This document shows positions 20,238 through 27,890 of a stretch of DNA of 64,000 bases, piece after piece. The stretch is taken from the NCBI RefSeq assembly GCF_000308595.1, contig NZ_BAGA01000070.1, forward strand, positions 1 to 64,000. Reading direction: 5' to 3'. This DNA is from Nocardia higoensis NBRC 100133 (lineage in GTDB: Bacteria; Actinomycetota; Actinomycetes; Mycobacteriales; Mycobacteriaceae). The notes beneath the pieces are model-generated. The model was not told the DNA's origin. It was given only the letters and a program-made list of their open reading frames with translations, and did not search any database. The position numbers and the translations under genes were made by a program. Each line of letters opens with the position of its first letter. Positions within the stretch are counted from its first letter, which is position 1.

Positions 20238-21284
20238 GTGAAGATCTTCGTCACCGGTGGCGCCGGTGTTGTCGGGGTGCCGCTGATAGAGATGCTCGGC
20301 GCCCGGCACGAGGTCGTCGCCCTCACCCACACCCGTCCCGTCGCCGGCGCCGAAACGGTGCGCGGCGACATCACCGCCCCCGGCCTCGGCCTGGACACCG
20401 AAGACACCGCGCGGGTGCTCGACGGCCTCGACGTGGTGATCCACTGCGCCGCCAGTGTCGATTTCGCCGCGAGCTGGGAAACGCTGAAGAGCATCAACGT
20501 CACCGGCACTCAGCGCGTGCTCGACCTGGCCACGGCCGCGGGCGCCCGGCTGGTGCACGTGAGTACGGCCTTCGTCGACCTCGAACCCCCCGAGGACATC
20601 ACCGGCGGCCATGCCACGCTGCTGCCCGGCCAGTACCTCGCCGCCAAGCGTCTCGGCGAGGCCGAGGTGCGCGCGAGCGGCCTGAACCACACCATCGTCC
20701 GGCCGTCGGCCATCGGCGGCCACTCGCGCACCGGGGCGATCACCGAATTTCAAGGTGTACACAGCATTTCGCGCGCGCTGCTGCGTGGTTCGGTGCCGCT
20801 GTTCCTGTGTTCGGCCTCCGCGCGCTACGACCTGGTGCCCTGCGATGTGGTGGCAGGCGTCGTCGCCGCCGTCGCCGAACTGCCCGACGCCCCCGAGACC
20901 GCGTGGGCCACCATCGGCCCGAACTCGATCACCGCGCAGCGGCTGCTCGAGATCCTCGACGAGGTCTTCGACGAGTACGGCATGCCCCGGCGCGGACCGC
21001 GGCGCGCCGACCCGGAGGTCTTCGAGCGGCTGCTCAAGCCGGCGTTCTTCGACGAGCTGACCCCCTCGGACAAGACCAAGATGGCCAACCTGATGACCAC
21101 GCTGGCCTCGCTCTTCCAGCCCGATCCGATGCCCACCTCGCTGGGCACGATTCCCGGTGCGCCGCAAGCCTATTCGTCCGATGACGCGGAAGAGGTGATG
21201 CGTATCACCTACCGCACCGTGATCGCCCGCGAGGGCATGGCGCAGGCCCCGGCCGCGCCCGAACGCAACGAGGTGATGGTCTGA
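20238..21284 (+). CDS. NAD(P)-dependent epimerase / thioester-reductase-like SDR
   Basis: Extended SDR enzyme, 348 aa. The Rossmann motif is TGGAGVVGVP at residue 6, with the second-strand acidic region replaced by hydrophobic sequence. The catalytic tyrosine-lysine pair is in GQYLAAKRLGEAE, and HVSTAFVDLEP plus VRPSAIGG are typical of the thioester reductase / male-sterility branch as well as epimerases. It could reduce an ACP thioester to an aldehyde or act on a hydroxyacyl or sugar substrate; sequence reading does not decide. GTG at 20238 follows AGGAG by 8 bases. The stop shares a base with the next ATG. Confidence 0.8.
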   Translation: MKIFVTGGAGVVGVPLIEMLGARHEVVALTHTRPVAGAETVRGDITAPGLGLDTEDTARVLDGLDVVIHCAASVDFAASWETLKSINVTGTQRVLDLATAAGARLVHVSTAFVDLEPPEDITGGHATLLPGQYLAAKRLGEAEVRASGLNHTIVRPSAIGGHSRTGAITEFQGVHSISRALLRGSVPLFLCSASARYDLVPCDVVAGVVAAVAELPDAPETAWATIGPNSITAQRLLEILDEVFDEYGMPRRGPRRADPEVFERLLKPAFFDELTPSDKTKMANLMTTLASLFQPDPMPTSLGTIPGAPQAYSSDDAEEVMRITYRTVIAREGMAQAPAAPERNEVMV

Positions 21285-21793
21285 TGGCCGAACGTTCCGT
21301 GACAATCCGCGCCCAGGTCGGCGACGTCGATCCCGACCTGGCCTTCGCCAAACTGCGCGACTTCCGTTCCTATGCCGAGCATGTCGACGTGGTGCGCGAT
21401 ATCAGCCTCGACGTCGATGCCGAGGGCAACCAGCTCAGCAGCTGGTCGGTGTGGTTCCGCAGCGGGCTGCTGGAGTGGACCGAGCGCGATGTGGTCGACG
21501 AGGCGGGCCGCACCCTGTCCTTCGAGCAGGTCACCGGCGACCTGGCCCGCTTCGACGGCGCCTGGCAGGTGAGTACCGGCGACACCGGCGTGACCATCGC
21601 TTTCGACGCCGTAGTCGACCTCGGCATCCCCTCGCTGGCCGACATGCTCGACCCGCTGGCCGAGCGCGCCCTGCGCACCAACACCGCCGACATCCTGCGC
21701 GGACTGTTCGGTCCCGACATCCGGTTCGTCCGGGACGACGCGAGCAGCGGCGGTCGGACGAACGGGATCGAAGTCGGCAGCGCGGCATCATGA
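21284..21793 (+). CDS. SRPBCC (START/polyketide cyclase-like) protein
   Basis: 169-aa protein with the helix-grip pattern of SRPBCC ligand-binding proteins: an N-terminal strand, the short helices DPDLAFAKLRDFRSYAEHVD, a run of beta strands including SSWSVWFRSGLLEWTERD, and the long C-terminal helix LADMLDPLAERALRTNTADI. Members act as aromatase/cyclases, lipid carriers or hydrophobic-ligand binders. Position between an SDR and an adenylating enzyme suggests it handles an acyl or cyclic intermediate. Start and stop both overlap the neighbouring genes, so it is part of the operon. No catalytic residues could be assigned. Confidence 0.8.
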   Translation: MAERSVTIRAQVGDVDPDLAFAKLRDFRSYAEHVDVVRDISLDVDAEGNQLSSWSVWFRSGLLEWTERDVVDEAGRTLSFEQVTGDLARFDGAWQVSTGDTGVTIAFDAVVDLGIPSLADMLDPLAERALRTNTADILRGLFGPDIRFVRDDASSGGRTNGIEVGSAAS

Positions 21794-23310
21794 TTGCCCG
21801 ACCGACCCGGCTCTACGAGGCGGTGACCGCCGCCATGGACGCCGCCCCCGAGGCCACGGTCGCCACTCTGCGCGAGACCCGGACCTTCGCCGGCCTGCGC
21901 GCCGACGCCGCGCGCCGCGCCGACCTGCTCGATGCCGTCGCCCCGCGCGGCGGCAGCCGGATCCTGGTGGCGCTGGCCAACCACCCCGACTACATCGCCA
22001 CCCTGCTGGCGATCTGGTCGCGGGCGGACCTGCCGATCCTGGCCGATCCGAGTCTCGGCGCGGCCGAGATCGCCACCTTGGTCGAGGGTTGTGGGATCGA
22101 CGCGATCGTTCGCGCTCCGCAGACCGGAGACGCCCCCGCCGTCGAAAGCGCGGTGAACGGCCACGCCGCAGCGGAATCCGTGGGGCCGGCATCCGTCGCG
22201 TTCGACGATCGTCAGCTGGCGGTGGCGACCGGGTTCGGCGGCGAACGCCCCGAGCTCGCACCCGACACCGAACTGGGCAGGCTCACTTCCGGCTCCACCC
22301 GGGCCCCCGCCTGCATCGAGTTCTCCGCCGAGGCGGTCGAGAACGCCGCCCGCACCTGGGCCCGGGCCGCCGACCTGACCGCGGCCGACCTGAGCCTGTG
22401 TTTCGCGGGTCTCTACAACGGGCTGGCGTTCAACACCACTCTCATGCCGAGCCTGTTCACCGGCGCGAGCCTGATCCTGCCCGGCGGCATGCCGAGCGGC
22501 GGGGCGATCATGCGCCATGTCACCACCTTCGCGCCCAGCATCCTGGTCGCCTTCCCCGCGGCCTACGAACGCCTCACCGACTACTCGCTCACCTCGCTCG
22601 GCGAGCCCACCCGGGAAGCGCTGCGCGGCATCCGGCTCCGGCTGTCCTCGGCGGCCCCGCTCTCCGCCGCGGTCGCCGAGCACGTCGCGCACCTGTCCGG
22701 CCCCATCTCCGACTATTACGGCATCGCCGAGACCGGTCCGGTCACCTTCGCCGACGGCACCCGGCGCGAGGGCAACGGCATGCTGTTGCCCGGCGTCGCC
22801 GTCGACATCCGCCCGCGTCCCGACGGAGCCGAGGTGCTGCACGTGCGCACCGCCTCCATGGGCACGCGCTACCTGAACTATCCCGGCGAATTCGAGTGCG
22901 CCATCGCCGAGGACGGCAGCTACATCACCTCCGACACCGGCTCCGTGCGCGACGGTGAGCTGTTCCTCGCCGGACGCGCCCAGCCGATCCTGAACATCGG
23001 CGGGCGCAAGTTCACCGTCGAATCCGTCGCCGACGCCATCACCGCGCACCCCGGGGTCACCGACTGCCGGGTCCTCGCCCTGACCACCCCCAGCGGTCGC
23101 GACTGCGTCGGCGCGGCCGTGCAGGCCAGCCCCGGCCTCGAGCCGGCGACGCTGCGCGCGTTCCTGCGCGAGCGGCTCGCCGACTACAAGGTCCCCGAAG
23201 TGATCGTCGTCGGCGATCTGCCGCGCGGCGCCACCGGCAAGGTCAAAGCCGAAGCCGTGCGCGCGCTCTTGACCAACTCGTTCCAGCAACCGGTCACAGG
23301 AGGCCGCTGA
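21790..23310 (+). CDS. Adenylate-forming acyl ligase (ANL family) with unusual P-loop
   Basis: 506-aa acyl-AMP-forming enzyme, probably loading an acyl group on the ACP encoded next. Motifs: A3 loop LTSGSTRAPACIEFS near residue 172, YYGIAETGP (A5) near 315, YITSDTGSVRDG (A7) near 378, and PRGATGKVKAEA with the catalytic A10 lysine near 485. The A3 loop normally reads TSGSTGxPK; here the glycine and lysine are replaced, which may change ATP phosphate handling. The ATG at 21790 overlaps the SRPBCC stop; a longer upstream frame runs inside that gene and is rejected. Its stop shares a base with the ACP start. Substrate unknown. Confidence 0.85.
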   Translation: MIARPTRLYEAVTAAMDAAPEATVATLRETRTFAGLRADAARRADLLDAVAPRGGSRILVALANHPDYIATLLAIWSRADLPILADPSLGAAEIATLVEGCGIDAIVRAPQTGDAPAVESAVNGHAAAESVGPASVAFDDRQLAVATGFGGERPELAPDTELGRLTSGSTRAPACIEFSAEAVENAARTWARAADLTAADLSLCFAGLYNGLAFNTTLMPSLFTGASLILPGGMPSGGAIMRHVTTFAPSILVAFPAAYERLTDYSLTSLGEPTREALRGIRLRLSSAAPLSAAVAEHVAHLSGPISDYYGIAETGPVTFADGTRREGNGMLLPGVAVDIRPRPDGAEVLHVRTASMGTRYLNYPGEFECAIAEDGSYITSDTGSVRDGELFLAGRAQPILNIGGRKFTVESVADAITAHPGVTDCRVLALTTPSGRDCVGAAVQASPGLEPATLRAFLRERLADYKVPEVIVVGDLPRGATGKVKAEAVRALLTNSFQQPVTGGR

Positions 23311-23579
23311 TGTCCGATGTCCTGCAGGATTCGCTGACCAAGACCGTCGCCGCGATGGTCGTCAAGGCCACCGACGGCACCGTCGACGCCGAGACCGCTC
23401 AGCGCTCCGACCAGACCTTCGCCGACGCGGGCATGACCTCGCTGGCGTTCCTGCGCCTGATCGACGCGCTCGAGATCCGCTACGGCGTGGAGATCGACCT
23501 GGAGACCGAGCTCGACCACATGCGCACCGTCCCCGCCATCGTGGCCTACCTGAGGAATCAGGGTGTCGCCGACGCCTGA
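23310..23579 (+). CDS. Stand-alone acyl carrier protein
   Basis: 89-aa acidic four-helix carrier. The phosphopantetheine serine is in ADAGMTSLAFLRL near residue 45; the usual Asp before Ser (DSL) is Thr here, a variation seen in some specialised carriers. It starts at the last base of the ligase gene and overlaps the next gene by 17 bases, so the three are translationally coupled. Its presence shows the pathway works on carrier-bound intermediates rather than free CoA esters. A phosphopantetheinyl transferase must come from elsewhere. Confidence 0.9.
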   Translation: MSDVLQDSLTKTVAAMVVKATDGTVDAETAQRSDQTFADAGMTSLAFLRLIDALEIRYGVEIDLETELDHMRTVPAIVAYLRNQGVADA

Positions 23580-24258
23580 CCGTCCCGTCGCCGTCGTCGG
23601 CGCCACCGGCCGTCTCGGCCGCGCGGTGACCGACGCCTGCGCGCGCCACGGCGTGCGGGTCGCCACCGTGGCCGACTCGACCGGGTGGACCATCGGCCGG
23701 GAACCCGCCGGCGTCGTCATCGATGCCAGCAGGCCGGCCGCCCTCGACGCTGTCGCCGAGCACTGCGCCGCCACCGGCGCCGCGCTGCTCTCCTGCGTCT
23801 CGGGCCGCCCGCCCGAGGCAGAGGCCACGCTCACTGCGCTGTCCCGGCAGATCCCGGTCCTGATCGCCGCCAATCTCAGCCCCCTGCACTGGTTGCAGGC
23901 CCGTGCCGCCGAACTCGCCGCGCGCCTGGCGCTCGCTCTGGTGCCGGACGCGGAATTCACCGTCATCGACCGGCATCCCACGACCAAGCTCGACGCCCCT
24001 TCGGCCACCGCGAAGAATCTCGCCGCGCTGCTGCCCGAGCAGACCGCGATCCTCGCCCAGCGGTACGGCGCCGCCGTCAGCGATCACCACGTCGTTCTCA
24101 CCGCGGGCGCGGAGAGCTGGGAACTGAGCCACCGGGTGCGCGATCTGCGCGGCCCCGCCACCGCCGCCCTCACCCTGGCCGCCTGGCTCGAACAAGCCCG
24201 TCCCGGGCTGTATACCGCCGCCGACGTATTCGCCGAACTCGCGGGAGCCCCGGCATGA
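23563..24258 (+). CDS. DapB-like (dihydrodipicolinate reductase family) reductase
   Basis: 231-aa homologue of lysine-pathway DapB placed inside a biosynthetic operon. N-terminal Rossmann motif VVGATGRLGRAV at about residue 10; the C-terminal domain holds DRHPTTKLDAPSATA near residue 133, matching the DapB motif HHxxKxDAPSGTA. The lysine and DAPS are kept, the first histidine is kept, but the second histidine is Pro and the Gly after Ser is Ala. Genuine DapB genes normally sit with dapA, and this one does not. Reduction of a cyclic imine or a related C=N substrate is a reasonable guess. GTG at 23563 overlaps the ACP gene; the stop overlaps the next ATG. Confidence 0.8.
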   Translation: MSPTPDRPVAVVGATGRLGRAVTDACARHGVRVATVADSTGWTIGREPAGVVIDASRPAALDAVAEHCAATGAALLSCVSGRPPEAEATLTALSRQIPVLIAANLSPLHWLQARAAELAARLALALVPDAEFTVIDRHPTTKLDAPSATAKNLAALLPEQTAILAQRYGAAVSDHHVVLTAGAESWELSHRVRDLRGPATAALTLAAWLEQARPGLYTAADVFAELAGAPA

Positions 24259-25355
24259 CCGCCACCCTCACCACCGCCGACCGCCTGCGCGCGCTGCTCG
24301 CCGAGCACGCGGGCACGGTGACCGCCGACGAACAGGCAGGACGTTTCCCCGCCGAGTTGTTCACCGGCATCATGACCACCGGCGTGGCCGCCCCGGTCGT
24401 CGAAGGCGGTCCGGGCGCGGTGCGCGAGTTCTGCGCGAACATCGCCGTCATCGCGGAAAACTGGCTCGCGCTGGCCGAATCCGTGCACCTGCAGACTCTC
24501 GTGGCGCTGACCGTGGCCCGCCACGCCCGGGCCGCCCTGCGCGACGAGCTGGTCCCGGCCCTTGCCGAAGGCCGGATCCTGGGCGCCAACTGCGTCAGCG
24601 AACCCGCCGCGGGCTCGGACATGTCGGCCATCGAATTGCGGGCCGACCGCACCGACGCCGGTTTCACCCTGCACGGCACCAAGACCTGGGCCGGTCACGC
24701 CCCGATCGCGGGCCTCCTCGTCGTCTACGCCCGCACCAGTGCCGCCGGCCTCGGCGGCCTGACCTGTCTGGCGGTCGACCCCGCGACGCCCGGCGTCACC
24801 GTCGCCCCCGCCGCCCGCAAACACAGCGCCGCCGCCCTGCCCAGCGCGGACGTGCACTTCGACGGCGCCCACGTGCCCGCCGACCGGGTACTCGGCCGGG
24901 TACATCGCGGCGCCCGCGTGGCCGACGACATGTTCACCCAGGGCCGCGTCGGCCTGGCCGCCTGCGCGGTCGGCCTGAGCGAGGCGGCCGTGCGCCGCGC
25001 CACCGCGTATGCCAAGAGCCGAATCCAGTTCGGTGTCCCCATCATTCGCCACCAGGCGGTGGCCCACCTGCTGGCCGACATGACCACCCAGCTCGCCGCA
25101 GCGCGCCAGCTGCTCGCGCGGGCCTGCGACGAAATCGATGCGGGCGGTCCGAACGCCGATCTGCTCGCCGCCCAGGCCAAGCTCTTCGCCACCGACACCG
25201 CCATGCGGGTCACCACCGACGCGGTCCAGATCCTCGGCGCGAGCGCCTATCTGCCCGGGGAGTCGGCGGAACGGTGGATGCGCGAGGCCAAACTCCTGCA
25301 GATCATCCAGGGCACCAACCAGATTCAGCGCAACGCCATCGCGGCACGACTGTGA
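24255..25355 (+). CDS. Acyl-CoA dehydrogenase family flavoprotein lacking the catalytic glutamate
   Basis: 366-aa FAD protein with the complete ACAD fold: helical N-terminus, middle beta domain CVSEPAAGSDMS, and C-terminal helices with KSRIQFGVPI and QILGASAYLPGESAERW. The catalytic-base region reads IIQGTNQIQR where most members have a Glu (xYEGTxxIQ), and the alternative Glu position used by isovaleryl-type enzymes reads QGRVGLA, also without Glu. It may therefore do something other than alpha,beta-dehydrogenation, for example oxidise an amine or act on a carrier-bound substrate. The start overlaps the DapB-like stop (ATGA). Confidence 0.85.
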   Translation: MTATLTTADRLRALLAEHAGTVTADEQAGRFPAELFTGIMTTGVAAPVVEGGPGAVREFCANIAVIAENWLALAESVHLQTLVALTVARHARAALRDELVPALAEGRILGANCVSEPAAGSDMSAIELRADRTDAGFTLHGTKTWAGHAPIAGLLVVYARTSAAGLGGLTCLAVDPATPGVTVAPAARKHSAAALPSADVHFDGAHVPADRVLGRVHRGARVADDMFTQGRVGLAACAVGLSEAAVRRATAYAKSRIQFGVPIIRHQAVAHLLADMTTQLAAARQLLARACDEIDAGGPNADLLAAQAKLFATDTAMRVTTDAVQILGASAYLPGESAERWMREAKLLQIIQGTNQIQRNAIAARL

Positions 25356-25362
25356 GGAAACC

Positions 25363-26076
25363 ATGACATCCGCATTGGTGATCCAAGCGGCGATCGGTGC
25401 GCGCGCACTGTCGTCCGGCGGACACGACGATTTCAACCAAGGCCAGATCTCGGTCCGCAGGCCCGGCGACGGGCGTTTCGCCATCAAGGGCGCGCTCGTC
25501 GGATTCGACGAGGCCACGCCCGCCGATTTCGTCGATGCCGCCGTCGACGCCACCGAAACCCCGCACCCGCAGGCGCCGCCGGAACTTCCTCTACATCAGG
25601 CCGTTTACGCCGCCCGCCCCGATATCGCGGGCATCGTGCACAGCCACGCCCCCGCGAGTCTGGTCTTCGGCGCCCTCGACGCCGACCTGGTGCCGCTGAG
25701 CCACGAAGGCGCCCTGCTCGCCGGTGAAGTGCACCGCTTCCACGACACCAGCAACACCGTGCTCACCCTCGAGGTCGGGGAGGGCATCGCCAAGACCCTC
25801 GACCAGGGCGTCGGCGTGTTCCTGGTCAATCACGGCAGTGTCGTCGTCGGCCGCAGCGTCCGCCACGCCGTCGTCTTCGCGCTCATGCTCGAACGCGCCT
25901 GCCGCCTGCAACTCGATGCCCTGGCCTCCGGTCGTCCGTTCGCCACCTCCAACGCCCTCGACGTCGCCGCCAAACGCGACTACATCTTCGCCGACCTCTC
26001 GGTGCGCTCCTACTGGGAACACACCCGGCGCCGCGTGCATCGCCTGCACCCGGAGACCACCGAATGGAGTCGCTGA
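25363..26076 (+). CDS. Class II aldolase / adducin family protein
   Basis: 237-aa zinc-dependent aldolase-fold protein. Catalytic Glu and metal ligands are visible: PELPLHQAVY with the Glu near residue 72, GIVHSHAPAS with two zinc histidines near residue 92, and VFLVNHGSVVVG with the third histidine near residue 155. The family includes fuculose-phosphate aldolase, methylthioribulose dehydratase and decarboxylases, so the reaction (retro-aldol, dehydration or decarboxylation) is open. GAGGAAA precedes ATG 25363. It lies two bases before the nitroreductase gene. Confidence 0.85.
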   Translation: MTSALVIQAAIGARALSSGGHDDFNQGQISVRRPGDGRFAIKGALVGFDEATPADFVDAAVDATETPHPQAPPELPLHQAVYAARPDIAGIVHSHAPASLVFGALDADLVPLSHEGALLAGEVHRFHDTSNTVLTLEVGEGIAKTLDQGVGVFLVNHGSVVVGRSVRHAVVFALMLERACRLQLDALASGRPFATSNALDVAAKRDYIFADLSVRSYWEHTRRRVHRLHPETTEWSR

Positions 26077-26077
26077 C

Positions 26078-27256
26078 ATGCGGGCCGGAGACAACCTCGC
26101 CTGGGGCGACGTCATCCACCCGCCGCTGCCCCAGACCGTCGGCATCGAGGCCCTCACCGGTGCGATCGCAGGCGCCGTCGGGCACGTCGATCGCCTGATC
26201 GGCCGCAAGCGCGGCGGGGAGAGCCGCTTCGTCCCCTCCGCGGGCGCCACCTATCCCTACGAAATACTGCTCGTCGCACCGGAATCCGGTGCGATCGCAC
26301 TGCTCGACCCGGCGCGCAGGCAACTCGTGGTGCGCGCCGACTCCGACTTCGCCACCGACGCGGGCGATTATCTCTGTCTGCTCGTCGGCCGCCCGTGGCT
26401 GTCCATGCGCAAATACGGCACCCGCGGCTACCTCTACCACCTCATCGACGCCGGCCACGCTCTGTTCGCCCTGGCGCTGCTCGACCGTGCGGACAGCGCC
26501 GCCGACCGCTTCCCGGACGCCCTGCCCGCCGCGGACACCGTCGCCGGTGACATCCTCGCCGCCGGCCTCGTGCGCGCCTTCGAACCCCATGACGGCGAAG
26601 CCGACGGCTGGCGCCTGGTCACCACCGCGAAGCCGCGAGTCCAGATGGGCCGCAGCGAATTCGAGCAGTGGGCCGACCGCCTGCGCCCACCCGGTCCGCC
26701 CGAGCCGGTCTTCTTCGACCGCGCGGGCGCGCTGCCGGGCAACCTCGCCCGCTTCATCCCCATCCGCCGCTCGGCGCCCTCCTTCGGCACCACCACCCCG
26801 CCCGGCTACAACCTCGACACCGTTGTGGAGGACGCCCTCGAGATCGCGGGCGAAGCGGTCCGCCGCCTCGGTCTGCCCTGGCCCGACATCCATCTCGTCG
26901 GCGAGGTCACCGGCGGCATCGCCCTGCCCCCGGGAGACCTGCTCACCGGCCTGGCAGGCCAGGAACACCTGACCGCCGCCGAAGCCTACGTCGTGTTCTC
27001 GACCCCGGCAGGCGAGGACGATTCGGTCATCGACGCCGACCGTCAGGCGCTGTTGCTGGCCACCGGCGTCGTCGGCCAGGTGCTCTACCTCGTCGCCGCC
27101 CGCCACGGCGCGGGTGTCACCGGCATCGGCGGCCTGGCCCCCGAGTACTGGAACCAGGTCCTGCCCGCCGGGCACCAGACCCTGTACCTCACCGCGCTCG
27201 GCCGTCCGGTCGGCGGCGAGAAGTTCGATGCCCTCTACCAGGGCGCCCACGGGTGA
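26078..27256 (+). CDS. SagB-type nitroreductase-fold dehydrogenase
   Basis: 392-aa FMN-dependent oxidoreductase of the SagB/thiazoline-oxidase branch of nitroreductases. Conserved stretches are RFVPSAGATYPYEI near residue 48, MRKYGTRGYLYHLIDAGHAL near residue 110 and, in the C-terminal half, LLATGVVGQVLYLVAARHG followed by GIGGL. The length indicates a double-lobed member. SagB enzymes oxidise azolines to azoles in ribosomal peptides, but no precursor peptide or cyclodehydratase is present here; stand-alone members oxidise small C-N or C-C bonds. Start at 26078 is one base after the aldolase stop. Confidence 0.83.
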   Translation: MRAGDNLAWGDVIHPPLPQTVGIEALTGAIAGAVGHVDRLIGRKRGGESRFVPSAGATYPYEILLVAPESGAIALLDPARRQLVVRADSDFATDAGDYLCLLVGRPWLSMRKYGTRGYLYHLIDAGHALFALALLDRADSAADRFPDALPAADTVAGDILAAGLVRAFEPHDGEADGWRLVTTAKPRVQMGRSEFEQWADRLRPPGPPEPVFFDRAGALPGNLARFIPIRRSAPSFGTTTPPGYNLDTVVEDALEIAGEAVRRLGLPWPDIHLVGEVTGGIALPPGDLLTGLAGQEHLTAAEAYVVFSTPAGEDDSVIDADRQALLLATGVVGQVLYLVAARHGAGVTGIGGLAPEYWNQVLPAGHQTLYLTALGRPVGGEKFDALYQGAHG

Positions 27257-27278
27257 ATCCGTGATCAGAAAGGCTGAG

Positions 27279-27890
27279 ATGACAACTGCGACAATGCCGT
27301 CCAATGTCGCCCGGGAACAGCGGAGCGCGGCAGCGCGCGTACTCGCCGACGCGTTCGCCGACGACGCGATCTGGCAGGACGTGAAACCGCGCAAGCCCGC
27401 CCGGGCCGATCGCGCCCTGTACTGGTTCTTCCGCGGGGAGGTCGAGATCTGCGCCCGCCTCGACGGTTACCTACAGGCCACCTACGACGCCGACCGGCAG
27501 CCCACCGGCGTGCTCATCGCCTACGAGCGCACCAGCCCGAAATTTCCGTGGTGGGTCTGGCTGTTCCGCCTGCCCGCGATCCTGGTGCTCGGCATCTCCC
27601 GCACGGTTCTCATGGCACGGATGCTGTCCAAGGTCGAAGCCGCCCATCCCACGCAGCCGCACTTCTACTTCTGGTACGTCGGCGCCCGCACCCTCGGCGG
27701 GGGAGCGGCGCTGATCAAGCGGGTGATGCGGGTCGCCCGAGCCAAGAATCTGCCCGGTTACGGCGAAGCCAAGTCCGCCGACGTCGCCGAGATGTGTGAA
27801 ATCCTGGGCTGGCAATCGCATCCACCCATCGAGATCGGCGCAGGCCACAAGGTCACTCCCGTCTGGTGGCTGCCCACGGAGGCGAAATGA
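27279..27890 (+). CDS. GNAT-like acyltransferase domain protein
   Basis: 203-aa protein with weak but consistent features of the GNAT fold: N-terminal helix AAARVLADAFADDAIWQD, strand pair YLQATYDADRQPTGVLIAY, and LPGYGEAKSADVAEMCEILGW at the C-terminal alpha4-beta5 region. A hydrophobic stretch FPWWVWLFRLPAILVLGI near residue 90 suggests membrane association, unusual for the family and compatible with a lipid-like substrate. AGAAAGG precedes the ATG. The stop overlaps the MmpL-type gene. Acyl donor and acceptor are unknown. Confidence 0.65.
   Translation: MTTATMPSNVAREQRSAAARVLADAFADDAIWQDVKPRKPARADRALYWFFRGEVEICARLDGYLQATYDADRQPTGVLIAYERTSPKFPWWVWLFRLPAILVLGISRTVLMARMLSKVEAAHPTQPHFYFWYVGARTLGGGAALIKRVMRVARAKNLPGYGEAKSADVAEMCEILGWQSHPPIEIGAGHKVTPVWWLPTEAK

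Noticed and set aside
26078..27256. SagB-type enzyme as a sign of an azole-modified ribosomal peptide cluster
   Set aside because: No cyclodehydratase (YcaO), precursor peptide or peptide protease is seen nearby; the neighbours are ACP and small-molecule enzymes.
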